Assembly (NCBI RefSeq): GCF_000003815.2
Contig: NC_049981.1
Coordinates: 23,155,410-23,219,409 of the forward strand
From: Branchiostoma floridae
Taxonomy: Eukaryota; Chordata; Leptocardii; Amphioxiformes; Branchiostomatidae
DNA length: 64,000 bases
Direction: 5' to 3'
Part shown: one piece after another, positions 45,498-58,593 of the stretch
Layout: every line of letters starts with the position of its first letter
Numbering within the stretch: the first letter of the stretch is position 1
The notes under the pieces: generated by a model
Seen by the model: the letters and a program-made list of their open reading frames with translations, nothing else
Told to the model about the DNA's origin: nothing
Databases searched by the model: none
Made by a program: the position numbers and the translations under genes

Positions 45498-45944
45498 GTA
45501 TGACTTTCATACAAATGGAAGGAGGAAAATCTGATTTGGGATGAGAAAAATGTGGACTACAAAGAGAAATCTTCTTTTGTTGGTTTCACCCAAGGGAGTG
45601 AGGTATTGTTTTGGGCAATGGGGCATGGTTTGTCATCTTTGATTTTCTTGTTTATTGTGACAAATATCTATAATCAAAAATAAATAAATAAATCATCAAC
45701 TATGTGGGATCTTTTTTGTTTTAAATTCAAGATAATAGGAATTAGGATTGTCTTGTCCTTGCTTAATGGACCATATGTTTATAATCTATCTACCATAGTT
45801 TACAAACATATATGTCTTGGCCTGAAATTATGGTCATTTTGGGACAGACTGCCAACACCTATGTCTGAGAACAAAATTTTAGAAACAGTGAAGGTATAAT
45901 CATGTAGTTGGCTATCCCAGACAATGTACATGTATCTTATGAAG

Positions 45945-46175
45945 ATACAAGAAAGACAAAGAAGCTGCACTCAGGATAAGGAAGTCAACTCCAGTTATGA
46001 ACCGTGACGAGAGGAGGTACAAACTCAGCCACGTTTGGAATTGTGTTTTGGCGGCAAAAGCCACCTACTTCGGTTGCATATATCATAGGGGCGAGAAGCA
46101 GAACTCAAGGTAAAAGCTCTGAGGAAGATGTCTGATATAGGCATCAAAACGTCAGTGGGTAATATTAACTGGTAA
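45945..46175 (+). pseudogene. Penelope-like element 3' fragment
   Basis: A frame reading EAALRIRKS…MNRDERRYKLSHVWN (from about 45958) resembles the C-terminal end of the GIY-YIG region in Penelope-like elements (EAI-IR … NRD-G-Y-L … W/YD). It is followed by GAGGAAGATGTCTGATATAG and AAAACGTCAG, the kind of sequence found just after the ORF in these elements. It is 5'-truncated. Confidence 0.5.
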
Positions 46176-46477
46176 TGTGTAAAAGAAAACTCTAATATCC
46201 GAAGAAAGACGAAGTAACGCACCTTCGACAGACTGGACCTGCTGGCTTCTCTCTTGGGCAGGGAGTCCGACTGGAGAAACAGAAAACAATGACAGGAACC
46301 GTTTAGAACTGTACAACATTGTGCAGAAAAGTGGCTGCTGGTTGGGTAAGACAATTGGTTGCTTGGGAGAGGGTCTAAACTATGTAAAAATGGACGGAAC
46401 AGTTATAATTTTGTGTCCTCTGATGACAGGTGGTTGCCTGCGCCAGGTGGTTACTCTGCCTGTACTTGATTACAGGT

Positions 46478-46823
46478 CCCAGGGCTCGAAATACCCACTT
46501 GCCCACTTGAAAATGCAACCACATTTTGCTTTGCGCAACTTGATTTTAAACCCAGGTTGCACACTGCGCAACCTGAAATTTTGCAGTTGGAACACTGCTT
46601 TTTCTCCACCTACATGCATAAGCTTTTGTATTTATTTTTTGATAACATAAAACATATTACATAGTTACATATAACTGGAAGAAAAGATAATGGATAAGTA
46701 GTTGATTTGAAGAAAGTAACAAGTTGAAAGTGGGGCAACCTGAAATATTGATGGCGCAACCTGGCTTTTGACTCAGGTTGCCACTTGGACAACCTGGCTG
46801 AAAATAGTATTTCGGGCCCTGGG
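46478..46823. repeat. Inverted-repeat element with GCAACCTG internal repeats
   Basis: The left end CCCAGGGCTCGAAATAC is mirrored at 46807-46823. Inside, GCGCAACCTG/CAGGTTGC words recur about six times in both orientations. Confidence 0.65.
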
Positions 46824-47284
46824 TCCTAATAATCCCCTACATCACAACAGGGATTTATCTATACCAAATGGAACATGTATGCCCCCTCCCCTCCCCCATT
46901 GTACAGCAACCTCAGAACCATCATCATTTTTTTTAACACAATTTTTTTTGTACTGATTACAAAAGTAAGTTTTCCTACTGAATTTCTATGTTGATTCTAG
47001 TCTCTTCTAAGAATACAATCAATTTACAATGTATATTTAAAATATGGGAATTATAAGTGGAAATGGCCTAGATTTGTATCTTAAAAAGGCAAATTCCTAC
47101 ACAGCGGACCCCCCCCCCATCTCTGTCAAGGGCCACATATTTATTCGCAATGTAAACTAATGTAATCTAACATTACATGTAGATGGTGTTCAGCTTATTG
47201 AACAATATGAAATAGCTAAACATGTATATTCTAGAGACGTCAATGTTGATCAATATGTCATTTCTCCCCACAGCTGTTGCCATG

Positions 47285-47745
47285 CCAATCCCTTTGATGA
47301 GGACATTGCCCTTGCATTTGTGAAATGACAGCAACAACCCGGCTTATATCGAATTTCACTTTTTTATGGAATGCTCTAGATACGCTATTTTACGTAATGA
47401 GCTATTTACATTTCTCGAATCCAGTACAGCAGATTTCAAGAGACCCGATGCTACAGACAGATTTGTATATATCTTTGGATGCCATGACTCCCATAATGCA
47501 AAGATAGGCAAATATATCAAAGACTGCTTTGTTATTACATTTGTAGAAAGAGTAATGAAACTCATGTATAGCCCAACTCGATTGTAACACTATATCAAAG
47601 ACTAATGTGTCAGCCCTTCTTGTTACGTTAATTAGGATATTAAGTCTTATTCTCTACACCTATTTTGTACTTTGTGTAACAGTCGTTGCCATACTTTGTA
47701 CCATGTACAAATGTCGAGCAATAAAGTTCTATCTATCTAATCAGC
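47285..47745 (+). pseudogene. 5'-truncated LINE copy (ORF2 C-terminus and 3' end)
   Basis: A short frame (47366-47587, extendable upstream to about 47335) contains HFFMECSRYAILRNELF, matching the His-x4-Cys part of the ORF2 C-terminal Cys/His segment seen at about 19760 in the intact LINE. The 3' end (TTGCCATACTTTGTACCATG, GAGCAATAAAG, then a TCTA repeat at about 47725-47742) parallels the end of the intact LINE, so they are relatives rather than the same family. Confidence 0.65.
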
Positions 47746-48866
47746 CGTATTTCCCAACATGCCCCTTCGACGGATATGTTCTGACAAGATGAGGAATATT
47801 ATTGATGGACGTTTTTTTCATCTTTAAAATTTGTTTAGTGTCCAGAAGAGATAAAGGTTAGAGATCCAGGTAATAAGATATGCCAAATAGCAATTACTCA
47901 AGTTACTGGATATGATTCTGGAAATGGTCAGACGTTTCAGGCAGAATCCACTACCTTTCATCAGTGTCACTGAGATAAAGATTTTGACCATTTCCAAAAT
48001 AATATCCAGTTGCTGGTCCAGGAGTAATTGCTATGTGGAGTAAAAGGGTAGCTGCTTGGCTAAAACGTGTGAGCTGAAGCAATTAGCCACGTGGCGCTAC
48101 TAGCTAATGTAAAGTGTCATGCTTTGCCCTCAGTCTTTCGTTCAACTGCTTCACCTTTCCTTATCAGTGTAAGTTCGCAGGCATGCGGCGCGGCAGCAGC
48201 TGGTTATATTACACCGAACGACTCGTTACCCCTAACTTTTGCACATCTATCTGCAAGCGTTCTTTAAAACTACCCAGAGAAGATGCCCCTACTGTACTTG
48301 GTGATAACAATTTCCACTCTACGATAGTTCTGGGAAAGTACAAATTTTTTAACACATCAATCCTAGGTTGGTAACTCTGGTATTTGAAGTCATGACTGTT
48401 TACACTTGGCTGGGAACTGTCCAAGTCCTAAGATCCACACAAGTCTTGTACCTAGTCTCTTGATATCTTGAGACTACTACTAGTACTAGTAGGCCATTCC
48501 GCCATCAAGATGTACTGAGCAGATATTAAAAATTTGGAGGTGTTTTACGTGTTTTCAAGAGTCACTACCATATATTCTTGATTAAAGTACACATTTCTAA
48601 AACTTAAATCGAGAATATATGGTAATCCAAGACTATGCTATTCACCTAAAACTAAAGAATTGAAACAAAGTGGCCTAAGACAGCAGAAATCATTGGAGCA
48701 GGAGGGACCATCAGACTGAGTGGGCTGTCAGTCATGGCCAGGGGTTCAACATTACTCATGGATTCAAACCCTCCCTTTTGTCAACTGTGAACCGTGACTG
48801 GCTCTGTGGGGTCAATACCGGACTAATGGATTGATGAATGGGAGAAACCTTTTACCTTTCAGTTAC

Positions 48867-49140
48867 AGTCAAACCTGACCAAGAAGGCCACTCAGGGGAC
48901 CACACTGGCTTACAGTGGTACACCGCAATGAAAAGTGGCCTGCAGGCTGATCTGAGCAGGCCATGAATAAATAAAAGTTCAAACATACCAATATAATCTG
49001 GTCTATGTGGACAGGCGGTCACTACAGACATGACTCTTGCATCTAAGGGTAAAATAATCTAAGGGTGACCACAAAAAACAGTCACTTTGGCCAGGTGGTC
49101 CTTATGTAGAGATGATCACTAGTACAGGTTTGACTGTATT
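48867..49140. repeat. Inverted-repeat element with ACAGTCAAACCTG ends
   Basis: ACAGTCAAACCTGACCAAGA at 48867 is mirrored by ACAGGTTTGACTGT ending at about 49138. A further partial copy of the right end (ACAGGTTTGACAGT) follows at about 49182. The interior repeats GGCCA..TGGTC words. Confidence 0.6.
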
Positions 49141-49199
49141 TCAATGACCAGGTGGTCTTAATGTAGAGTTGGTCACAAGAACAGGTTTGACAGTGCATG

Positions 49200-50600
49200 G
49201 TGTTGGTCTATGAGCTCATGTTATTATTTGTCTTAGATTGGGGAATAGCAAATAAATGGTAAAAATAATCTATATGCAGTGAAATGTCCACTCCACAAAA
49301 CATCATGATCACCACAAAACAGGGAAAATGAAACCGCTGTGAACATGACAGGATGTACAGTAGTTCTGGACCTGCCACTGTGGATTGATCGTTTATCCCT
49401 GCTGCTTTACAGGAACAAATCCTGCTAAAAGCCACAACAACAGAGAGCTCTTAGCGGTGGCTTAGGAGATGTCATACACCAGACTGGGGCTTTCATGTGA
49501 CCTATTTACATAAAAATGGGACACAGGGAGCTTTGAAACCCTGCATAGAGTACGAGGGATTGTATCTTGAATACACCATTCATATAATATCAATCTTCAA
49601 CATCACAGAACTTTGGGTTAATGTAGTCAATGGCTTACAGTTGTCTGTTTTGTAATGTAAAATTGACATGTCTATACTGTGTACAAGACGGTTTATCGCT
49701 AGAGATACAAAAGCGTTGGGGGCATCCGAAGATGTTATGTTAGCTAATATTCTTATAACATACTTAGGACTTCATGTATGTCTCCAAGGTACACACATGC
49801 ATGGCACAGACAGTTTATTAAGGTTCAAATCTGCTTGTTGCTGTCATAACCCCATACTTGAATATGCAATCCATTAGAAACTGGCGCAGTCACGTTTTCA
49901 GCACTCTGGACAGGACCAATTTCCTGTCTATGTAGCACATGTATGTACTCAGGCTTCGTCTTCATCTGCATGTAATACATGATATGGACGAACACATATC
50001 TGAACATACAGCCTCAGTAGTGTAGTACATGTAGTATATGTACTGAGGCTGTGTCAGTGTGTGTTCAGTAGTGTAACTTACATGTAGTATATGTACTGAA
50101 GCTGTGTGTTCATATCATATCTGATCACACTGCCTCAGTAGTGTAGTACATGTAATATATGTATAGTTATTCATATATGTCTGTTTAGTTGTACTGTAAG
50201 TAGTTGTTATAGACCTTACGAAAGTCGCTGTACTTTTGTCGTATCAACAAAGATTTGTGTACCAAGCCTTCATCCGCATGTACATTTTTACTACATATGG
50301 AGATGAAGACATATCTGAGCACAGAGCCTCGGTACACTTGTACAGGAGAAACAACATTATCCACCCACACAAGCTCCACATCATCCACCCACACGCAAGC
50401 TCAATATCATTTCCCCTCAACCCCTGACCGAGCGATCCATTCCAGGATTGCTTCTCTCTCAACTCCATTGATCTGGCAGCTCACTTTTGTTTTACGCCAT
50501 TCCCACGGGGACCGCAACACCCAAACGTCACAGCCAACAGTTCGTCAGTCAAGCACGTGCGGAATATATTTCTCTCCCACTCTTATCCTGTATATCTTAC
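49200..50600. other. Non-coding stretch
   Basis: No gene recognised. Positions about 50010-50165 hold three to four copies of a short degenerate repeat built on CCTCAGTAGTGTAGTACATG and GTATATGTACTGAGGCTGTG. ORFs here overlap on both strands with no motif. Confidence 0.4.
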
Positions 50601-50603
50601 TCA

Positions 50604-50943
50604 GGGCTCTAGCCAGCTCAAAATTTTTTTCCGTCAACCAATTCCCATTGTCGCGAAAACCGCGAAAATCAAGTTAGAAAGACGGAACGGAGACCTTGAA
50701 AAACGGGTTTTTAATGAGATTATCGTATGCGAAAGGGCACCGACACACATTGTCAACAATCGTGACAATAGCAAAACAAACAGTGTGTGGCTTTTATGAC
50801 CGTGGACAGCATCCCCAAGCCGCCTGTAGCTTCCACCGAGAATTTTCGTCCGTCAAGGTTGACGGATTGGTTTTAAAAATTTTTCTGTCACACGCAGCAA
50901 ATTTCCGTCAATTGACGGAAAAACGGAGGCTGGCTAGACCCCT
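50604..50943. repeat. Inverted-repeat element with GGCTCTAGCCAGC ends
   Basis: AGGGCTCTAGCCAGCTC on the left and GAGGCTGGCTAGACCCCT on the right. The interior has CCGTCAA/TTGACGG inverted words. Confidence 0.55.
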
Positions 50944-52860
50944 GATCTTACTCTTATATCAGGAGAAACGTACATGTATTCCTATTGATGTAACATTGTT
51001 GGAGATGAGGAATGGATGTCACTTGTGAAATGACTGGAAGTGAATCCCACAGTCTTATGCATGGCCATTTGTAGAGATTGAATCATCTTCAAATCAGACG
51101 GAGAGAGTATTTTTTCCAGAGGGGGTAGTATAGGTAACAGCTGTATATGGCCATGTATGGAGTTGGCTGTTCCAAACACTAAGCTTAAGCCCGAAAGATA
51201 ATCTCATTATCAGTAATTTTCAGCCATCCTTGCCTGTCAGTTTACAATTCTTTTCAAACAAAAGAAAGTCTAAAGGCATATTTCAAACTACTTATAGAGT
51301 CACAGTTCATGACGATTCATTACATATTGAGATAGTAAACTTTTCCACTGAGACAATTTACTTGGAAGCTGACCTCGCAAGAAACAAAGATCTAGGAAAT
51401 GGCGTCCTGCACCCTCTCAGCAACCAGGGACAGAAATTTGCTTGTTGGAAAAAAAAATTTGGTACTTCATGAATTAATGTAAATGTATTTTCCTAGGCTC
51501 AAAATGACAAAACGTAGAACTACTTGGGCTTCCAAACAATGAGTGGGACAGAAGAAAATGTAACACTGGAGACAGCCTTACAGTCAGTACAATAACACAG
51601 GGTAGCTTTCGCTACTCCGTAATACACACATTTGTATATGTCACGAAAGCGCAGTCACGAAAGCAGTGTACTCAGGGACCAATGGTAATACAGGCTGGAA
51701 TTACACTTCCAATAACTCAAACCTGGCAAGGGAAATTACGTTTGTACTGGCCACGGGAGCGCCTGCCGTATTACCGGGCACTCTGATGAAACGCAGCGGC
51801 GCAGAGTTAAAAGTGACACGGCGAATTGCAGGGCTGTAGATTATATTACATCTTGGGATATCGTATTACACCAGCAGGGCGTTGACCTAAGACTGTGTGT
51901 AGAAACTGGATAGTTAGAGTAAGTGCAGAATTTTGTTAAGTTAAGATGTCTTGGCTCAAAATGAACATTATCAAAATAGTCTCTTTAGTCCTTCATACGG
52001 AAATTCAGTCCTTCATACTAAACTTGAAAGTTCATCTGTGTTGGTAGAAGTATTCCAAATCATAGTTGAACTGTAATTTCCAACAAAAAACTTACCCATA
52101 GTATTTTTGACTGTAAAAATAAAACTGAAATAAAACTGTTTAGCATGTCATGTGACTGGGCGGGACATACTGCGATTTCGTGCACTTCTGTGTGTACCCA
52201 GAGTTGGAGCTGTGCACTTAATTATTGTTGACTGTAGGTGCAGCTAGATTTCACTTATACTGAGTAGTACTTCGTACTGAGCGTAGGAAATCATTTTGTA
52301 ATTTTTTTCCTTTTTTGGATTTTTAAATCTGTGATGGTTGGTATATATCATTTTTTATTGATAAATAAAAAAATTTATCCATGGGAGAAACAATCATATA
52401 TGTACAATTGTATTTCTTGTTTTGTTTATGGTTGTGGGTGGGTAGAAAAAACTGTCATCTCTTTTTGTGTGTGTGTGCATGTGGGGGAGGGGGGATGGCA
52501 GTGGAATTTATGTGACTCCACTGCCAACCCTTACAAAAGTGCTAGAGCCGGCAGTTTTTTTTACTGACGGCAGACCGGGAAACAGGAAACACAACGCTAC
52601 TGTACTAGTACTATTCTATGTAGGCCTAATGTTAACAATTCAATCTTACATAGTACTATAATTCACTTTGTCTTCTCGGTACAAAATTTTCACGGTCTGA
52701 GAAAATTTAACTTGTTCTTGGAACTAAATGTTCACTGTTGCGGCAAGTGCGCATAAAAAAAGGCTGTGATTTATTTGTTATCGGTAATGATAAGTTCACG
52801 TTAAAGTCGTCACCGTGAAAACCGTGAACAGAACAGTACATTGAAAAAATCAGGCTGTGA
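50944..52860. other. Non-coding stretch with decayed repeat fragments
   Basis: No credible gene. The piece at about 52025-52090 (GTGTTGGTAGAAGTATTCCA and GTAATTTCCAAC) is an inverted relative of about 4523-4585. The piece at about 52675-52845 carries CACGGT..GTGAAAACCGTGAAC words of the TA-flanked family seen at 58594 and 61574. Confidence 0.4.
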
Positions 52861-52869
52861 TAGCAAGTT

Positions 52870-53125
52870 GTACCTCACCACTACTATACCTCCAACATCA
52901 AGTACCCCAAGCCGTCCCTCGGATAGAACATTAAATGGAGGTCCCGTGTTTGGGGAGAGCCGCAACTCGAGCACGTTAAAGAACCCACAGCACTTATCGA
53001 CAAGAGTAGGGGACCTTTCTGGTGTGACTGAATCAAATACATCTGTCCACATATGCAGTTTGTACTGTTCAGCACACACCTGGCACGTTATACCTGAAGG
53101 CAGTTTACCGGGTATGCAAATCAAT
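52870..53125 (+). mobile_element. SINE body with conserved core (better copy)
   Basis: Shows, in order, GCCGTCCCTCGGATAGAACA, GGAGGTCCCGTGTTTGGGGA, GCACGTTAAAGAACCCACAG, GAGTAGGGGACCTTTCTGGT and GCACACACCTGGCACGTTAT. The same order is found at 36100-36350, and the second and third words appear in the 5S SINE tail. Chance ORFs on both strands are a by-product. Confidence 0.65.
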
Positions 53126-53984
53126 GCCAACGACAATATTGCTCTGCCACAAGACGGTTTGCCATAAAAACACATTGTTACCCACTAAACAAACTGGAAT
53201 GTCAACAAAAACAAAGACCAGACACCAAACCTGCAGTGATGGATACCTGTCCATCGTGTTAGAGACTATGACGATCGTCAGTATGCAGCAAGAACGGAGA
53301 TGTTGACAGAATCCAGCCAAACTCGACAGTTACAATGGCTGACACTGTTGTCCCTGACACTGTGAAATGTTGCAGTACAAATTGTCTGGGAGAAAAAATA
53401 GACCTAGACAGAGTTTCGTAGAAGACGTGACCAAGAAAAAATGTATCTGTCCCTGTATGTAAGTTGGCATTTCAGGAACTCGTACACAATCATACAAGTC
53501 AGATGTATGTATAAGGGATTTGGGTGTTGTTGAGGGGACTATGAAAACTTATATTTGAGGACTCGGAAAATTTAAATTTCTTCCCTTATATTTATGGAGG
53601 ACACTGAAAACTTTAACTCTTTCTTAATTTGAGAGGACTGAAAACTACTTTATTTCTTATTTGGAATTTGAGGAGACTTGGAAAACATAAACTGTTAGCT
53701 AGCAAAACTTTTACAGAGTTTTTAATAATAATACTTAACTTGTAACCTCAGAATGGCATCAACCTGGAAAAATCTTGCCCCATCCGGTAAGTGTGTTAGA
53801 ACACTTAGGACACATGCTTGCCTGATTCACACTTTCACTTGCCCAGGACAATAGGGCTTATTAGTGGACCCTCCTGAAAGGAGACTGCAGTGAGAGATGT
53901 CAATTTAAGTTTATTGAGATGAGGTGTCAGCGACGTTTAAGTTGGGGAATCCTACGAAAACGAAGCAGCTTTTATCTATCTGCA

Positions 53985-54715
53985 GGGATCCGGCCATGGG
54001 ATCCTCCTTAGAGTTAGAACAATATATGATGGATGGTGTATATCTTTCAATCAGATGAACGAATCCACTTCTGAACACTACACACCAGCTCTGTCCTGAT
54101 CTGGAGAAACGTGTACATCTGCTGTTCAAGAACCCAAAACATCATGCGCGACGTTTGACGTCACATCTGATGCTTGTGACAAAAAAAGACCACTTATGTT
54201 ATAGACAGCCATTTACGGAGGTCTGACTGCATCAAAATGGTGGAAATGTCAGGCTTAGTGGATCCTCCTTAGGACTATATATGATGGATTATGGTGCATC
54301 TTTCAAACAGACGAATGAATCCACTTCTGAACATTATACACCAGCTCTGTCCCGATCTGGAGAAACACATATTTCACGCATGACGTTTGACGTCACATCT
54401 GATGCTTGTGACAAAAAAAGTTATAGACGGCCATTTACAGAGGTCTGACTGCATCAAAATGGTGGAAATGTCAGGCTTAGTGGATCCTCCTAGCTTTTTG
54501 ATGGATTATGGTGCATCTTTCAATCTGACAAGCGAACCCACTTCTGAACATTTATACACCAGTTCTGTCTCAATTGGCAAAACGCTGCTGTTCAAGAACC
54601 AAAGCCTCACACATGACGTTTGACGTCACATTTGATACTTGTGACAAAAGAAGACCTGACCACTTAGACAGCCATCTACGGAGGCCTGATGATGGAAATG
54701 TCAGGCTTCTACTTC
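53985..54715 (+). repeat. Tandem triplication, unit about 220-260 bp
   Basis: Three diverged copies, each with GGATCCTCCT (53999, 54260, 54482), GATGGATTATGGTGCATCTT, AATCCACTTCTGAACATTATAC, ACGTTTGACGTCACATCTGA and TGCATCAAAATGGTGGAAAT. Indels between the copies disrupt any frame. Each unit includes a GACGTCA word. Confidence 0.8.
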
Positions 54716-54754
54716 TCAAGTCATAGACCACTAAAGCCAAAATGTAGACCAAAT

Positions 54755-54910
54755 CAGAGGTTTCGCCTTCCCGCCATTTATGATTCGCTGCTACCTGACG
54801 TCATCCGACGACTTCCGGATTAGTGCAGCGAGTCATTTCATCTGAAGAAGGTCGGAGTGCTCGACCGAAAATTTGAGTCCCTTCTTTGTGTTGGAACAAA
54901 GTTAAAACTT
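54755..54910 (+). pseudogene. Penelope-like element 3' end fragment
   Basis: A plus-strand frame reads RFRLPAIYDSLLPDVIRRLPD and then a stop. The RYxLPxIYD-type motif directly follows the GIY-YIG domain in Penelope-like elements. The following TGAAGAAGGTCGGAGTGCTC and GACCGAAAATTTGAGTC are typical post-ORF sequence. No upstream coding part remains. Confidence 0.55.
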
Positions 54911-57655
54911 TTTCAATAACAAATCAGAAGTCTTTTCATTTCATTCGAACATTTTCCATAATACATCTTTTTAAAAATCCAAGTCAAAATCGATACTCTA
55001 GAAGCCAAAGATTGATTTTTTTTCAAGTCAGGAAAAATGTAGAAAAAAGAGAAATTGTGATGTTACTTTTATGCAATGATATAGGGTGATATAAATGCTT
55101 AAACTATACATGCAATATGCATACAATCCAAAATGCACTTGATGCCATTTGACCTGTTTTGGCCTATTTTAAATGAGCTGTACATCCAAAGCACAAGTAC
55201 GCATGTGTTAATCATTGTGGATGTATATTGATGACACAAGACTTTAATAGGCCCCAGTGAAATTATAGTAATTGGCCCCGAGACATTTGGAAAGGTTTAC
55301 CTATCCCTCCATGTCTTTGATTCCCGACTTTGTATGGAGCAGGGTTGTTGTGCAAGTGCTGGGTCACCTCGTATTATGTTGTTTAGCTGGGCACTTTCAC
55401 AGTAAATTCTGACCAGGATATTTTGGGAACTAGGACAGCCGTACTTCCTGTAGTTTTATGTAATGTCACAAAGTTTTTTATCAGTCATAGAGTTTGTTGG
55501 TAACTTAGATTAGCACTCAGTTATAAAACTATCATCTTGTCATGGCTACCAGTATGTCGTGACTTGGTCTTATTCTGCTTCTTATACTATAATAAACTAT
55601 CTATAATTTGTCTTCACCTCCTTTACATATCCAGGGCTCGTGCATTGAAAATTACCTACACCAGACAAATTTTACCTGCACCACTCTAAATTTAGGAGGA
55701 TGGATCTAAAATTGTTTAGGAACCATTGCTATTTTTTTGTTTATTTGTTTCTTGAGTAACTTGAGTAACTTTAGTAAGCTTATTACCTGTGCATCTAACC
55801 TTCATCAATGCATTGTCAGGATATTTTAGGAACTGTAGGACAGTCATGGTTCTTATGTAGTATTGTTTGAAATATTACAAAGTTTATTTTCAGTCATAGA
55901 GCAAGATGGGAAGGCTGCACCTGTTGGATGTTACTGGATAACTTAATAATAATGAATAATAATTATTACACATCGACAATCAATATCTCAAATGGTTTGA
56001 ATAACAACATCCTTCCTGAGAGTTTTTTAGACTCCCTGAAAGCTCAAACATAAGGGATTTTTTGTTTGTTTATTTGTTTGTTTTGAAGTTTTATTTTACA
56101 AATTAAAGGACCTGGTGTGTTCCTTTCAGGACCTGTAACCATATCCACTTAATAGTATATAGAAGTAGTAAATTTTCAGAAATAGACACTAAGTCTTCCA
56201 CATGGATAAGATGTCAGCACGTCCCTGATATTCTACAGTAGGGAAGTTAATTTATGCCTCTTTCATGTAGAAATGAAGCCCAGTGAAAGCTCTTGAGAAC
56301 CGGTACACGAAGAGGGTGATTCCTGCATGACGTCAACGAGAGGCATACTGTGACGTCTGAAGGACGTTTATGTCACTTGTGCTCAGCTTCAACATAATCA
56401 TTCTTTACATCAAAACAGGGAATCTCTGCACCTTTCTCTAAATCCAGGCGTGAATTTGAACATTGGAGTTTTTAGATTATCAGATTGAAGTTTTCCTCTA
56501 ATTCATGTGTTACATAATTATATGTATTAAGTATAATAGTTTTCAAGCTAGTATTATCAAGCTGGTATTTACAGGTTAGTTTTGTCTGAGAACCTGAAGG
56601 TAATACACTGCCAAGGCCTTAAATAAAGTGGTTCATACAAATGTTATTACTCAAGTGAAACATATGAAAGATTTGATTTCAAGGAAAACCATTTCTAGGA
56701 AAGAATCCTGAAGATTGGAGACCCATATAAAACAAGCAAACGAATTTAGCCTTCCCAAAAAACGATTCCACCAACTGGAAGGTCAGGAGTGATTGACAGG
56801 ACAAGATGGATGACAAGTCAGGGCCTTTTAGACATGGCTGATTGCATTATGGGATTAGACCAGATTGAGGTCAGAGTTCAAGTGCTATCTAAAACAACCA
56901 TCTTAATAGCCTGACACATTACCCTTCAAGGGTAATTAAATGTTTCTCTTTGTTTTTTGGCTAAAATTCTTCACCAATTTTAAAATTTCTAACAACTTCT
57001 AAAAAAAACTTTCTAAAAAAAAAAAGAAAGAAAATTTTGTCTGGAGTAGGCGATTTTGAAAAATATCTACACATTTACTTTTACTGGACTCATACTACTA
57101 CCAATTGCTTCTTTCCTCCCTTCCATCCATTCATACTCTTTCCATCTATTGATTTGATTTAGTTGGAGCCCTGAATATAGTAATAATTGTATGTAACAGG
57201 TGTAACTTTATCCCCACATGCATGTGTGTTCCAAGGCCAAAGCACTGTTTTGGCTATGCTACAAATTCTACCTTTTGCCACCAACTGTATATTTGTTACA
57301 GGCTTGGGTATCACGGAGATGTTTAGAAAAAAACACTAACTTTGAGAGCCTCTTGCTATAGAGCTGTGAAGCCCCAGCCTCCCACGGAGAGTACTTAGTG
57401 TAGAGGTTAAGAGGCCACAAGTTGGCCTGCATTGTTCTGTAAGTGGTGCATGCTGAACTGCCTGGAGGTTTCTGGGAACAACACGATTCAGCTGAACTAG
57501 TCGGTTAGATGTGCTTTTGTTGTTGTTAAACTTAAAGGCATCGTATATATGTACATGGACTCAGTGCTTTCTGAGTTCTTGTCCCTTTAAATATTTGTGT
57601 GTGTTTGCATTGAAATGCAGTTAAACTACAACATCATTTTCAGGCCTTTCTATAT
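54911..57655. other. Non-coding stretch
   Basis: AT-rich, no ORF above chance. Parts of 55480-55560 and 55860-55930 share words (CACAAAGTTTTTTATCAGTC, CATAGAG), as do 55425-55450 and 55820-55850 (GATATTTT..GGAACT..GGACAG), indicating a diverged duplication with a period of about 400. Confidence 0.4.
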
Positions 57656-57659
57656 AGGG

Positions 57660-57683
57660 AGAGGAAAAGAAAGAAAGAAAGAG

Positions 57684-57738
<55 letters not shown>

Positions 57739-57743
57739 AAGAG

Positions 57744-57782
<39 letters not shown>

Positions 57783-57784
57783 AA

Positions 57785-57856
<72 letters not shown>

Positions 57857-57880
57857 AAAAGAAAGAAAGAAGAACTAAAA
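57660..57880 (+). repeat. (GAAA)n/(GA)n microsatellite
   Basis: About 220 bases of GAGA, then GAAA repeats. The strand asymmetry (all purine) could form triplex DNA. Long K/E/R- or F/L/S-only reading frames here are artefacts of the repeat. Confidence 0.97.
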
Positions 57881-57984
57881 ATTTGAAAGAGATATTTCAG
57901 ACAGTATCTGGATCTCATAAAGACATCACTTAGAAGTTTTGGTTTAACTCCTGGTAGATTTTCATTCGGTCACTGGCGAAGGGC

Positions 57985-58590
57985 GGAGAATGCTACCTGA
58001 AATGTCTGCCATTTCCAATTCCATACAAACTGTACGTAGTGTAGCATGTACAGACTGATGAAATGCCTGACCTTTGTTTGCAATCCTATCTAGTTGCTTG
58101 ACTTGAGTAAGTGTTACCTTGTGTAACATGTAGAGACTGAAACGTCTGACTACGAGTATTTCCGATTCTATCCGGTAACTGCTTGATTAAGTGTTACCTC
58201 GTGTAACATGTAGAGCCTGAAATGCCTGACCTTCTTTTGCAATTTTATCTGGTTGCTTGAGTAAAGGTGCACTGCCACTGCACTTGTGTCAAGCTTGCGT
58301 CACTGCGGGGTTCGTTCACTGCGTCATTGTTGTTATTTTCTCCGATTTTTCATGATTAAAATATTGCGTAATATGTAAAAGTATGACTTAGAAGACGACA
58401 GAATACACATAATGAAAGAAAGTTCGCTCTTTATCTATGAAATTCGTTGAGTATCTTTCGAACCCAGCAGTGACGCAAGCTTGACACAAGTGCAGTAGGA
58501 GAGCAACCTTAAATTACCTTGCGTAACGTGTAGAGATCATAGAGTGAAACGTCTATTTCCAGTCTATTTCAATTCTATCCAGTTGGTTGA
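57985..58590 (+). repeat. Tandem repeat of about 90 bp, interrupted by a transposon
   Basis: About four to five diverged units containing TACCTTGTGTAACATGTAGA, CTGAAACGTCTGAC and TTCTATCCGGTTGCTTGAGT-like words. The block is split by the TAA-flanked element at 58265-58509. Confidence 0.65.
58265..58509. mobile_element. Short TIR element, TAA target site
   Basis: Inverted arms: AGGTGCACTGCCACTGCACT on the left and AGTGCAGTAGGAGAGCAACCT on the right, with inner GTGTCAAGCTTGCGTCACTG/CAGTGACGCAAGCTTGACAC. Flanked by TAA at 58262-58264 and 58510-58512. Non-coding. Confidence 0.75.
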
Positions 58591-58593
58591 GTA

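Noticed and set aside
50255-50677. 140-codon plus-strand ORF
   Set aside because: Low-complexity Ser/Thr/His-rich composition, overlapping ORFs in other frames, no splice or domain evidence.
57597-57918. Lys/Glu-rich and Phe/Leu/Ser-rich ORFs
   Set aside because: They are translations of the GAAA/GA microsatellite.
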